A stretch of DNA of 5,488 nucleotides from Sulfidibacterium sp964598065 (lineage in GTDB: Bacteria > Bacteroidota > Bacteroidia > Bacteroidales > F082): NCBI GenBank assembly GCA_964598065.1, contig CAZRAW010000140.1, positions 1 to 5,488 of the forward strand, given 5' to 3'. Positions 1 through 5,153 of the stretch are shown here, piece by piece (the first letter of the stretch is position 1; every line of letters starts with the position of its first letter). Below the pieces are notes generated by a model. The model was not told the origin of the DNA and searched no databases. It saw only the letters and a list, made by a program, of their open reading frames with translations. Both the position numbers and the translations under genes were made by a program.

Positions 1-267
1 GAACAGATGATATTTTTAAATTAAAAAAGTTTAACAAATCTCCATTTTAGTATTTTAAAATATCATTTAAATTCATAATTTTAATATTCGTCTGTTTCTT
101 GGCAGAAAATCACCTTGCCAGTGAGAGGCGAGACAGGCAAGTCATTCTGGCGGGCATTCGGACGGGTTGGGTTTCGTGGCCTGGAATTTGTCTTTCCGGT
201 TTTTCGGGTTAGGTTATTTTGTTACAATTCCTTGAAGCCTGGAAAAGAAAGGATACAAAAAAATCAA
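1..267. other. Non-coding stretch with AT-rich left end and GC-rich patch
   Basis: I see no convincing gene here. The first 90 bases are almost entirely A and T. They are followed by a patch (about 100-240) that is clearly richer in G and C: I count 37 G/C of 60 at 121-180. The patch carries an imperfect inverted repeat, CTTGCC at 114-119 and GGCAAG at 136-141, separated by 16 bases. A 65-codon open frame with a TTG start covers part of it on the plus strand, but it runs straight through the terminator downstream and its protein resembles nothing I recognise, so I do not call it. The patch could be the remnant of an inserted element, the end of a non-coding RNA read towards the terminator at 268-299, or a decayed gene. 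Confidence 0.5.
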
Positions 268-299
268 AAAAAAATTGCCCCGTCTGAGGCAATTTTTTT
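268..299. terminator. Bidirectional intrinsic terminator
   Basis: A perfect 12-bp stem pairs 268-279 with 288-299 around an 8-base loop (280-287). The loop-proximal part is GCC/GGC-type and the outer part is A on one side and T on the other. Read on the minus strand it gives a hairpin followed by a run of nine T (complement of 266-274). It overlaps the stop codon (298-300) of the small membrane-protein gene, so it is placed to end that transcript. Because the outer stem is A/T symmetric it should also work for plus-strand transcription entering from the left. Confidence 0.85.
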
Positions 300-618
300 A
301 GGCAAGGGATAGCTGTTTATAGAGTTTTGTTAGCTTATGGGGGTTTTCAAATTTTATCAACTTAACTTTTTTTCCTTTCTCCTGACATACAGGACAATGC
401 TTCAGTTTGACAGGATAAATGTACTCGCACTCATCACAATAATAATAATGAATCTTCACCGCTTTGTTCTTATCTTTAATCAAAAGGAACAATCCGTAAA
501 GGGGCGTGAGAAAGAGGCTTAACAAGAATATCTTAATCCCCTCGCTGTGTCGCTCAATACCAATGACCGTCAGTAGAAATGTAATAATCAAATAAATTCC
601 GATGGCTATAATGAGCAT
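298..618 (-). CDS. Small two-helix membrane protein with C-terminal zinc ribbon
   Basis: The product is 106 residues. Two hydrophobic segments (about residues 2-21 and 28-47) are separated by a short polar turn (ERHSEG). Next comes a basic cytosolic-looking tail with two knuckles, CDEC (61-64) and CPVC (75-78), which together form a four-cysteine zinc-ribbon. The second helix (LLSLFLTPLYGL) resembles small two-helix membrane proteins common in Bacteroidota, in which a similar leucine-rich helix is followed by a cytoplasmic tail; this is memory of a pattern, not a named family. The function is unknown. The ATG at 616-618 is preceded by an A-rich leader with no Shine-Dalgarno match. The gene is monocistronic as far as visible: it is 413 bases downstream of the lipoprotein gene on the same strand and ends on a strong terminator. 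Confidence 0.8.
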   Translation of the reverse strand: MLIIAIGIYLIITFLLTVIGIERHSEGIKIFLLSLFLTPLYGLFLLIKDKNKAVKIHYYYCDECEYIYPVKLKHCPVCQEKGKKVKLIKFENPHKLTKLYKQLSLA

Positions 619-736
619 GAGTTTATTATTTCGTCATTCTCCTCATGCAATTATTGTGCGCAATTTTATAATTGGCTGTTATACTGCGATTTGTTATTGT
701 AACAAGGCTATTCATAAGAAATTTTTTGGATGTATT

Positions 737-780
737 CAGAGAGATATTTTCCGATTTCGGAAAGTCATTTTTTCTCTCTC
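737..780. repeat. Interrupted inverted repeat, possible terminator
   Basis: An inner stem pairs TTTCCG (748-753) with CGGAAA (758-763) around the loop ATTT. An outer GAGAGA tract (739-744) can pair with the TCTCTC tract at 775-780, with an internal loop between. On the plus strand the inner stem is followed by CATTTTTT. It may be a weak terminator or simply a hairpin in the untranslated tail of the upstream minus-strand unit; the stem is short and the T-run is offset by four bases. Confidence 0.35.
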
Positions 781-861
781 AGGTGTAATTGTTATAATTG
801 TTCTCCTTTTTTGTCCGGCGCCGTTCTTTGACGTTGGCCGGCTCTTGCAGCTTTTGATTTC

Positions 862-957
862 TTACGTACTGCGATGGCAATCGTGATAAATCTTTTCATC
901 ATCAAGTGTACAAACCCGAACACCGGGATTCTTTATGATATTTTTCTTTTTCAGCAT
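862..957 (-). CDS. Doubtful 31-residue ORF
   Basis: An ATG at 955-957 opens a 31-codon frame ending in TAA at 862-864. The peptide begins MLKKKNIIKNPGVRVCTLDD and continues with a short His/Cys-containing tail. A second minus-strand frame (starting MMKRFITIAIAV) overlaps it and runs further, so this may be the decayed end of a longer gene with a frameshift. There is no clear ribosome binding site. I recognise no family. The call rests only on an open frame with plausible composition in a gap that lacks any better gene. Confidence 0.15.
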   Translation of the reverse strand: MLKKKNIIKNPGVRVCTLDDEKIYHDCHRST

Positions 958-1031
958 AGTTTGAAAATGATTTGCAAAAAAGGCATACTAATATTTGGGG
1001 GTAAAAAACAGGCAAAATCAGAAAAATAACT

Positions 1032-2018
1032 TCATTGCGAAAAGTGCAGGACAGACAAACCTTTGTTTACCGAGCCGAACCAGATATCACCATTATCGGC
1101 TTTCAGTATGGCCGTGGTCCAGTTAGCTGCCAGCCCGTTAGCGGTAGTGTATGTTTTTATGGAGGAGCCATCGTAACGTGAAACACCAAACTGTGTCCCG
1201 AACCACATGGTGCCGTTGTTATCTTCTGCAATGGATTCAATCTGATCATTAATCAGCCCATCTTTTGTGGTAAGATTCATTTGATTACCCGAACTATCGC
1301 GGCGAAGTGCACCAGCCATAGTTCCAAACCAGACATTATTTTGCGTATCCTCAAAAACAACAAAAATGTAATTAGCCAATGCTTTTTGTGAAAGATAGGT
1401 CGTCCACACACCATTATAAAATTCCGAAACGCCGTATTCCGTTCCAAACCATTTGTGTTGAAGCTTGTCCACCATTACCGAACGTACATAATTATTTACC
1501 AGTGTTTTACCGCCGGTTTTTTCATAATAGGTCCACTTTTGGCCATCAAAGGCACAGACACCCTTTCCGGTGCCTATCCAAACAGTATTTTGATCGTCAA
1601 CCGCGATAGAATAGACATTGTTTGAGCTTAATCCGTTTTTGGTGGTAAAATTAGTAAAGTGTTGTCCATCAAATTTTGAAACGCCATAAGGTGTGCCTAA
1701 CCATACATTTCCCGATTTATCTACCGCAATGGCTGTAATATCATGGTAAATCAATCCGCTGTTCTCCTGCCAGTTTGTAAAACCTTTTCCATCAAATTTA
1801 GAAAAGCCATACTTTGTTCCAATCCAGATATTCCCTTTGGCATCCTTTGTCAGGCAGGTTATTTCATTGTTAATCAGTCCCGAATTAGAAGAAGAGTAAT
1901 AAATCCATTTTTCAGAAGGCCAGAGGTCGGGATTTCTGTTACACGAACCGACAGCCAATAGCATCACCGCAAACAGGGTAACCAAACCAAAACTAATATG
2001 GTTCAGCCTATTTTTCAT
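1032..2018 (-). CDS. Lipoprotein with seven-blade two-component-regulator propeller
   Basis: The product is 328 residues. It starts with a lipoprotein signal peptide: a basic n-region (MKNR), a hydrophobic core, and the lipobox-like AVGSC with Cys26 as the acylated residue. The rest is seven tandem repeats of about 41 residues starting near residues 47, 88, 129, 172, 213, 254 and 295. Each carries the Reg_prop signature of a hydrophobic turn, then D-x-x-G-N-x-W-[IVLF]-G-T, then a GV-S-x-FDG strand. The seven W-x-G-T/S motifs lie near residues 65, 106, 147, 190, 230, 272 and 313. The segment right after the signal (KWIYYSSSNSG) matches the last strand of a repeat, so it probably closes the ring against the C-terminal blade. 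In hybrid two-component systems this propeller is the periplasmic sensor; here no membrane helix, kinase or DNA-binding domain follows. The ATG overlaps the end of udk by 11 bp, implying coupled translation. Ligand and role are unknown. Confidence 0.9.
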   Translation of the reverse strand: MKNRLNHISFGLVTLFAVMLLAVGSCNRNPDLWPSEKWIYYSSSNSGLINNEITCLTKDAKGNIWIGTKYGFSKFDGKGFTNWQENSGLIYHDITAIAVDKSGNVWLGTPYGVSKFDGQHFTNFTTKNGLSSNNVYSIAVDDQNTVWIGTGKGVCAFDGQKWTYYEKTGGKTLVNNYVRSVMVDKLQHKWFGTEYGVSEFYNGVWTTYLSQKALANYIFVVFEDTQNNVWFGTMAGALRRDSSGNQMNLTTKDGLINDQIESIAEDNNGTMWFGTQFGVSRYDGSSIKTYTTANGLAANWTTAILKADNGDIWFGSVNKGLSVLHFSQ

Positions 2019-2634
2019 ACTCTAATTCTTTCAGGTTAAGTTTAATCTGCGAAACTACCATATCAATAGCCACTTTGTTTTGCCCACCCTGCGGGATAAT
2101 CACATCGGCAAAAAGCTTGGTAGGTTCGATAAACTGCTGGTGCATGGGTTTCACGAAAGTGGAATAGTGCGTCAGCGCATCATCATAATTTCTGCCTCTT
2201 TCCTGTATGTCGCGACGGATAATCCGCATCAAACGTTCATCACTATCGGTTGATACGAACAGCTTAACATCAAGTAGATTCCGGAGTTTGGAATTGGTCA
2301 GAATCAAGATTCCCTCCACAATGATGACCTCCCTCGGTTTTACTTTCTGCGTCTCTTTTGCACGAGCACAGGCTACGTAAGAATAAATGGGCATTTCAAT
2401 ATCCTCACCATTCTGCAATTGTTGAATATGCTTAATCAGAAACGGCCATTCAATGGAGTTGGGATGATCAAAATTAATCTTCAATTTTTCTTCAGGTCTC
2501 AAATCGCCGTTATCGTAATAATAGGAATCCTGCGATACCACAGCTACGGAGTCTTTGGGCAAAGCCTCAATAATTTTATTTACCACTGTGGTCTTTCCCG
2601 ATCCACTACCGCCTGCAATACCAATTATTAACAT
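2008..2634 (-). CDS. udk: Uridine kinase
   Basis: This is a cytosolic kinase of pyrimidine salvage that phosphorylates uridine (and usually cytidine) to the 5'-monophosphate. The 208-residue length is normal for the family. Visible motifs are the Walker A loop GGSGSGKT (8-15), the SQDSYYYDN segment (34-42), FDHPNS (55-60), the nucleoside-contact loop PIYSYVACAR (82-91), the Walker B-like VIIVEGIL (103-110), the lid RRDIQERGR (140-148), and the C-terminal MHQQFIEPTK/ADVIIPQGG block (164-184). At position 89 a cysteine replaces the histidine found in the E. coli and human enzymes. The ATG at 2632-2634 is the first residue of the conserved MLIIGIAGG start, so the start is secure. The gene is followed by the lipoprotein gene with an 11-bp overlap, and a TATTTTTG -7-like element lies 22 bases before the start. 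Confidence 0.95.
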   Translation of the reverse strand: MLIIGIAGGSGSGKTTVVNKIIEALPKDSVAVVSQDSYYYDNGDLRPEEKLKINFDHPNSIEWPFLIKHIQQLQNGEDIEMPIYSYVACARAKETQKVKPREVIIVEGILILTNSKLRNLLDVKLFVSTDSDERLMRIIRRDIQERGRNYDDALTHYSTFVKPMHQQFIEPTKLFADVIIPQGGQNKVAIDMVVSQIKLNLKELEYEK

Positions 2635-2655
2635 AAATTGTTGTTTTTGTCAATT

Positions 2656-2663
2656 CAAAAATA
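2656..2663 (-). promoter_or_regulatory. Candidate -7 element for udk
   Basis: On the minus strand the sequence reads TATTTTTG, matching the Bacteroidota TAnnTTTG -7 pattern. It lies 22 bases before the udk ATG, giving a leader of roughly 15 bases. No good TTG -33 element sits at the usual spacing and the surroundings are extremely AT-rich, so a chance match is possible. The 78-bp gap after mce contains no recognisable terminator. Confidence 0.4.
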
Positions 2664-2712
2664 TAAAAATTAAATCATTTATTTGCGAAAAAAATAAAAA
2701 AGTCGGAAGCAA

Positions 2713-3129
2713 TTAATCTTTTCCGGTTTTATTTTCACAAAATTCCATGAGTACGCCGAAAGTGGATTTGGGATGTAAAAATCCGATATCCAGCTCTTCT
2801 GCTCCCTTGCGCGGCTTGTGATCGATGAGCCTGACGCCTTTTTTTTCAACCTCTTCAAGCGCTTGCTCAATATTTTTCACGGCAAAAGCCAAATGATGAA
2901 TACCTTCACCTTTCTTTTCAATAAATTTTCCAATCGGCCCTTCCGGGTCAGTACTTTCCAGTAGCTCTATTTTGATCTGCCCCACTTTAAAAAAGGCTGT
3001 TTTCACTTTTTGGCTTTCCACCTCTTCGATGGCATAACAGTGGATGCCCAATATTTTTTCGTAATAATCGATGGCTTTGCGTAAATCTTTCACAGCAATG
3101 CCAATATGCTCAACATGTGTAAGTTCCAT
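2713..3129 (-). CDS. mce: Methylmalonyl-CoA epimerase
   Basis: The product interconverts the (2R) and (2S) forms of methylmalonyl-CoA, linking propionyl-CoA carboxylation or decarboxylation with the B12-dependent mutase in the succinate-propionate route. It is 138 residues from the chosen start, the usual length, with two vicinal-oxygen-chelate half-domains. Likely metal ligands by family alignment are His8 (in EHIGIAV), Glu55 (in IKIELLE), His79 (in GIHHLAF) and Glu129 (in VLMEF). The family segment E-S-x-K-V-x-x-A-F is at 38-46. An in-frame ATG at 3183 would add 18 residues unlike the family. That ATG lies inside a -7 promoter element, so the internal ATG at 3127-3129 is preferred. The usual Bacteroidota neighbours (propionyl-CoA carboxylase or mutase genes) are not in the window. 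Confidence 0.93.
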   Translation of the reverse strand: MELTHVEHIGIAVKDLRKAIDYYEKILGIHCYAIEEVESQKVKTAFFKVGQIKIELLESTDPEGPIGKFIEKKGEGIHHLAFAVKNIEQALEEVEKKGVRLIDHKPRKGAEELDIGFLHPKSTFGVLMEFCENKTGKD

Positions 3130-3137
3130 AGGATGAA

Positions 3138-3151
3138 TTCTGTTAACAGAA
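3138..3151. promoter_or_regulatory. Perfect 14-bp palindrome in the mce leader
   Basis: TTCTGTTAACAGAA reads the same on both strands with no central gap. It lies 9-22 bases upstream of the mce ATG and about 30 bases downstream of the -7 element at 3181-3188, so it should be transcribed into the leader. Its position fits an operator for a dimeric regulator that blocks elongation or initiation. I do not recognise the motif as any known site. Confidence 0.4.
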
Positions 3152-3180
3152 ACGGATAAACTGTAATTTATTTGACCGTT

Positions 3181-3210
3181 CAAAGGTATTGAAAAAGAAA
3201 GACATTTGAA
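3181..3210 (-). promoter_or_regulatory. Candidate Bacteroidota-type promoter for mce
   Basis: On the minus strand a TACCTTTG element (3181-3188) matches the TAnnTTTG -7 consensus exactly. A TTC at 3208-3210, one base off the TTG -33 core, precedes it by 19 bases, the normal spacing. Transcription would begin near 3174, giving a leader of about 45 bases to the ATG at 3129. The element sits directly after the pabC stop codon, so mce can be transcribed independently of pabB-pabC. Confidence 0.5.
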
Positions 3211-3840
3211 TCATAAATTGAAAAATGCCCGGCTTATCTTTTCTATGGGAATATCCATCCTGTCTATGAAGCGGATCATGGCATTGATAAGTCTGACTTG
3301 TGTGAAATGGTGCAAATCATCAGCACGGATAACGGCAGTTTCCACTTGCTCCTGTTCCAGCAAGGCGGCACGCCGGGTTCCTCTGAGCAGCGGCTGTTCC
3401 GGCGTGAGCCAGTGTTTCCCGTTGAAAAACAAAACATTACAAAAAGAAGTATCGGTCACAAAGCCGTTTTTTACAATTACAATGTCATCGGCATCACCGC
3501 GCAGGGCAAATAAACGGTTGAGACTACTGCGGTTTTCATATTTAAAGGTATAGTCAATGCTATCGCTTTTCACCAGCTGCAGCGACCGGATTTGAGGCAA
3601 AACGTAGGGTGAAAACCGGATTTTCAGGATACGGCTGTCGTAAACCACACGACATTTAAAAAGGCCGCTGCTTCCGTCCGGAAATTGTTGTTTTGCCGCC
3701 TTCTGCAATGTTTTATTCAGATCAATTTCATCTGTCAGATGAAACAGCATCTTACGTGCATGATTCATCCGTTGCCGGTGGTATCTCAAGTTATGAAACC
3801 GACCGTTTTCGTAGCGTATGGTTTCAAGCAAACGGCACAT
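3211..3840 (-). CDS. pabC: Class IV aminotransferase, probable 4-amino-4-deoxychorismate lyase
   Basis: This is a PLP-dependent fold-type IV enzyme. Next to pabB its likely job is releasing 4-aminobenzoate and pyruvate from aminodeoxychorismate for folate synthesis. It is 209 residues from the chosen start, short compared with about 270 for E. coli PabC. Visible motifs are the N-terminal LLETIRYENG, the probable Schiff-base lysine in FKYENRSSLNRL (Lys100), VTDTSFCNVLFF (about 128-138), PLLRGTRR (150-157) and the C-terminal LINAMIRF. The position usually holding the PLP-contacting Glu of the family (TE-x-x-x-N) is Asp here. Two ATGs are possible, at 3852 and 3840; the second is preceded by GAAAAG and gives the family-like start MCRLLETIR, so I prefer it. 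It overlaps pabB by 17 bp, so the two are translationally coupled. A general class IV transaminase role cannot be excluded. Confidence 0.82.
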   Translation of the reverse strand: MCRLLETIRYENGRFHNLRYHRQRMNHARKMLFHLTDEIDLNKTLQKAAKQQFPDGSSGLFKCRVVYDSRILKIRFSPYVLPQIRSLQLVKSDSIDYTFKYENRSSLNRLFALRGDADDIVIVKNGFVTDTSFCNVLFFNGKHWLTPEQPLLRGTRRAALLEQEQVETAVIRADDLHHFTQVRLINAMIRFIDRMDIPIEKISRAFFNL

Positions 3841-4801
3841 AAATCTTTTCAATAAGTTCGTTATATTCTTCTTCGCAGCGACTTTGCGACGTAATGCCGC
3901 CGCCGCTTTTATAAATTAGCCCGGCGTCAGTATTTTCGACAAAGCGTATCAGCACACCACTGTCAATATTTTCGCCATCAAAAATCCCGAATACTCCGGT
4001 GTAAAAACCACGGTCGTAACCTTCGGCTTCACGGATAATTTTTAGTGTTTTCTTTTTCGGCGCTCCGGAAATAGAGCCGGCCGGCAGCATCTTCTGCAAT
4101 ATATCGCCAGGAGCATGTAAAAATTCAGGCAGGAGTTTCCCCCGGATTTCAGAACTCATTTGCAGGATTTCATTTTTATTGGTTTTAATACGTTCAATGT
4201 AGCGAAATCGAGTCACTTCCACCTCTTGAGCTACCATGCTAAGGTCGTTGCGAATAAGATCGACAATAGTAAAATGTTCGGCCTGCTCTTTTTTGTTAGA
4301 AAGCAGTTTTTCGCGGGCATTTTCCTGCCGGGCATCGATGGTTCCTTTCATGGGAAAAGAATGAATCACATCACCTTCGGTCTGCACAAATATTTCCGGC
4401 GAAAAACAGACAAACCGGTCTTTGTAATAAATTTTATACTTCGCCTTGCTGCGAAAAAATATTTCTTTCAGGCTGAGGTTGCTTTCGATACGACTCGGCA
4501 AAGTCAGGTTCAGTAAAAAGGTGTCGCCCCGTCGGATATGCTGTTGCACCAGCGAAAAAGCACGGCAATAACGTGCCCGTGAAGCAGGAATTGCAGTGAA
4601 ATAAACCGGGGAGCTATCCACAGCTGTCTCTGTAGAATTTCTGGTCCCGTTGATATCGTAAAGTACCTCTTCCGGGTTTATTTCATCCAACGGAACGACT
4701 ACCGGTTGCCGCAGAGCAAAATCCAGCAAAAACAAAAACGGACGTTCTTCTCTGCCCCAACGGTTCATCTTCTCCCTGAAATTTCCGGAAACTTTGCCCA
4801 T
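3824..4801 (-). CDS. pabB: Aminodeoxychorismate synthase component I
   Basis: The product aminates chorismate to 4-amino-4-deoxychorismate, the first step towards 4-aminobenzoate and folate, using ammonia from a glutaminase partner. It is 325 residues, shorter than E. coli PabB (about 450) because most of the N-terminal domain is missing; the chorismate-binding domain is complete. Motifs, numbered from the chosen start, are FSPEIF (133-138), PMKGT (150-154) with the PabB-type lysine at 152 where anthranilate synthases have alanine, IVDLIRNDL (179-187), LPAGSISGAPK (239-249) and GGGITSQSRCEEEYNE (300-315). That lysine favours PabB over TrpE. The open frame extends to an ATG at 4873, but the extra 24 residues have no family character and would lie upstream of the promoter-like element at 4823-4830. 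A third ATG at 4768, behind GGGAGAAG, is also possible. No pabA is in the window; the amidotransferase must be elsewhere or shared with TrpG. Confidence 0.92.
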   Translation of the reverse strand: MGKVSGNFREKMNRWGREERPFLFLLDFALRQPVVVPLDEINPEEVLYDINGTRNSTETAVDSSPVYFTAIPASRARYCRAFSLVQQHIRRGDTFLLNLTLPSRIESNLSLKEIFFRSKAKYKIYYKDRFVCFSPEIFVQTEGDVIHSFPMKGTIDARQENAREKLLSNKKEQAEHFTIVDLIRNDLSMVAQEVEVTRFRYIERIKTNKNEILQMSSEIRGKLLPEFLHAPGDILQKMLPAGSISGAPKKKTLKIIREAEGYDRGFYTGVFGIFDGENIDSGVLIRFVENTDAGLIYKSGGGITSQSRCEEEYNELIEKIYVPFA

Positions 4802-4811
4802 GGTTTCTTTT

Positions 4812-4853
4812 TTTTTGCAAGGCAAAAATAAGTAATTCGGCGCTTTGCGACAG
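4812..4853 (-). promoter_or_regulatory. Candidate pabB promoter overlapped by a hairpin
   Basis: The minus strand reads TATTTTTGC at the -7 position (4823-4830 for the eight-base core), a full match to TAnnTTTG. A CTG at 4851-4853 lies 20 bases further upstream, where TTG is expected. The leader would be only about 15 bases and A-rich, as is common in the phylum. Overlapping the element, TTTTTGC (4812-4818) and GCAAAAA (4822-4828) form a perfect 7-bp inverted repeat around a 3-base centre, which may act as an operator or as a hairpin at the 5' end of the transcript. Confidence 0.45.
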
Positions 4854-4928
4854 GATGTAAATGGACCGGTCAATTATACCGTTACGGAACAGGTTTGCAA
4901 AATAGTAGAGGCTTCGTGAGGCGGCATA

Positions 4929-4974
4929 ACTGCTTCTAATAGAAAAATGATTTGCATTTTTAATAAGAAGCAGT
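4929..4974. repeat. 46-nt nested hairpin
   Basis: A perfect 9-bp outer stem pairs ACTGCTTCT (4929-4937) with AGAAGCAGT (4966-4974). Inside, a perfect 7-bp stem pairs AAAAATG (4943-4949) with CATTTTT (4955-4961) around the loop ATTTG. The two stems are separated by a small internal loop (AATAG against AATA). The arms share no sequence with the palindromes that follow 25 bases later, so it is a different element: possibly the end of a small transposable unit, a structured RNA, or a terminator lacking a T-tail. Confidence 0.7.
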
Positions 4975-4999
4975 ATAAATATTGAATGAGAATTAAAAA

Positions 5000-5045
5000 A
5001 TCCACGAAGTGGATAAATAATAATAGCCACGTGCAAAGCACGTGG
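5000..5045 (+). repeat. REP-like composite unit A (two hairpins)
   Basis: The first hairpin pairs ATCCAC (5000-5005) with GTGGAT (5009-5014) around loop GAA. A 12-base linker, AAATAATAATAG, follows. The second pairs CCACGTGC (5027-5034) with GCACGTGG (5038-5045) around loop AAA. The same order and linker appear inverted at 5154-5200 with different arm sequences, so this is a repeated structural unit. It resembles the palindromic repeats scattered in Bacteroidota genomes that are thought to be moved by REP-associated (TnpA-like) transposases; that link is from general knowledge, and no transposase is in the window. Confidence 0.75.
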
Positions 5046-5068
5046 ATTTAAATAATATAGAATAATTG

Positions 5069-5086
5069 GAACCCTGAAATGGGTTC
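5069..5086 (+). repeat. REP-like single hairpin, forward
   Basis: GAACCC (5069-5074) pairs with GGGTTC (5081-5086) around TGAAAT. It is followed by AATAATAG, the same linker as in unit A, but no second hairpin comes after it. It is nearly the reverse complement of the hairpin at 5117-5133. Confidence 0.75.
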
Positions 5087-5116
5087 AATAATAGATAGTT
5101 GTCATGAATAAATGTT

Positions 5117-5133
5117 GAACCCTTTCAGGGTTC
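5117..5133 (-). repeat. REP-like single hairpin, reverse
   Basis: GAACCCT (5117-5123) pairs with AGGGTTC (5127-5133) around loop TTC. Its complement has the GAA loop and matches the hairpin at 5069-5086 except for one extra base there, so the two are an inverted pair centred near 5101. Confidence 0.75.
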
Positions 5134-5153
5134 CGGTCTGTTTTGGAAAACTA

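Larger units (their letters stand above)
619..1031. other. 413-bp intergenic gap with short inverted repeats
   Basis: No convincing gene is visible. A 94-codon plus-strand frame (602-886) overlaps the start of the membrane-protein gene head-on and looks spurious. Two inverted repeats stand out: TTGTTA (691-696) with TAACAA (700-705) around a 3-base loop, and TTTCCG (748-753) with CGGAAA (758-763). The former lies 73-87 bases upstream of the minus-strand ATG at 618 and could belong to that gene's control region. The gap lies after the udk-lipoprotein unit and before the membrane-protein gene, so it should hold a terminator for the first and a promoter for the second; neither is clear-cut. Confidence 0.5.

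Noticed and set aside
7..66. Inverted repeat ATGATATTTTTAAA / TTTAAAATATCAT at the left edge
   Set aside because: It is imperfect (one-base bulge) and made almost only of A and T in an AT-rich stretch, so chance explains it.
115..312. 65-codon plus-strand open frame with TTG start
   Set aside because: It runs through the terminator stem, has an unlikely composition after the patch (lysine-rich from poly-A), and resembles no family.
678..705. Sigma-70-like TTGTTA and TATAAC hexamers upstream of the zinc-ribbon gene (minus strand)
   Set aside because: Bacteroidota promoters do not use the E. coli -35/-10 pattern, and no TAnnTTTG element accompanies them.
602..886. 94-codon plus-strand open frame
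   Set aside because: It overlaps the start of the zinc-ribbon gene head-on, contains the inverted repeats of the gap, and its peptide has no recognisable domain.
3130..3183. N-terminal extension of methylmalonyl-CoA epimerase to the ATG at 3183
   Set aside because: The 18 extra residues are outside the family and the upstream ATG lies within an exact -7 promoter match.
4802..4873. N-terminal extension of PabB to the ATG at 4873
   Set aside because: The added residues include a translated poly-A leader, lack family similarity, and lie upstream of the promoter-like element.
4683..5036. 117-codon minus-strand open frame reaching into the palindrome region
   Set aside because: Its downstream part is a shadow of pabB in another frame and its upstream part crosses the nested hairpin.
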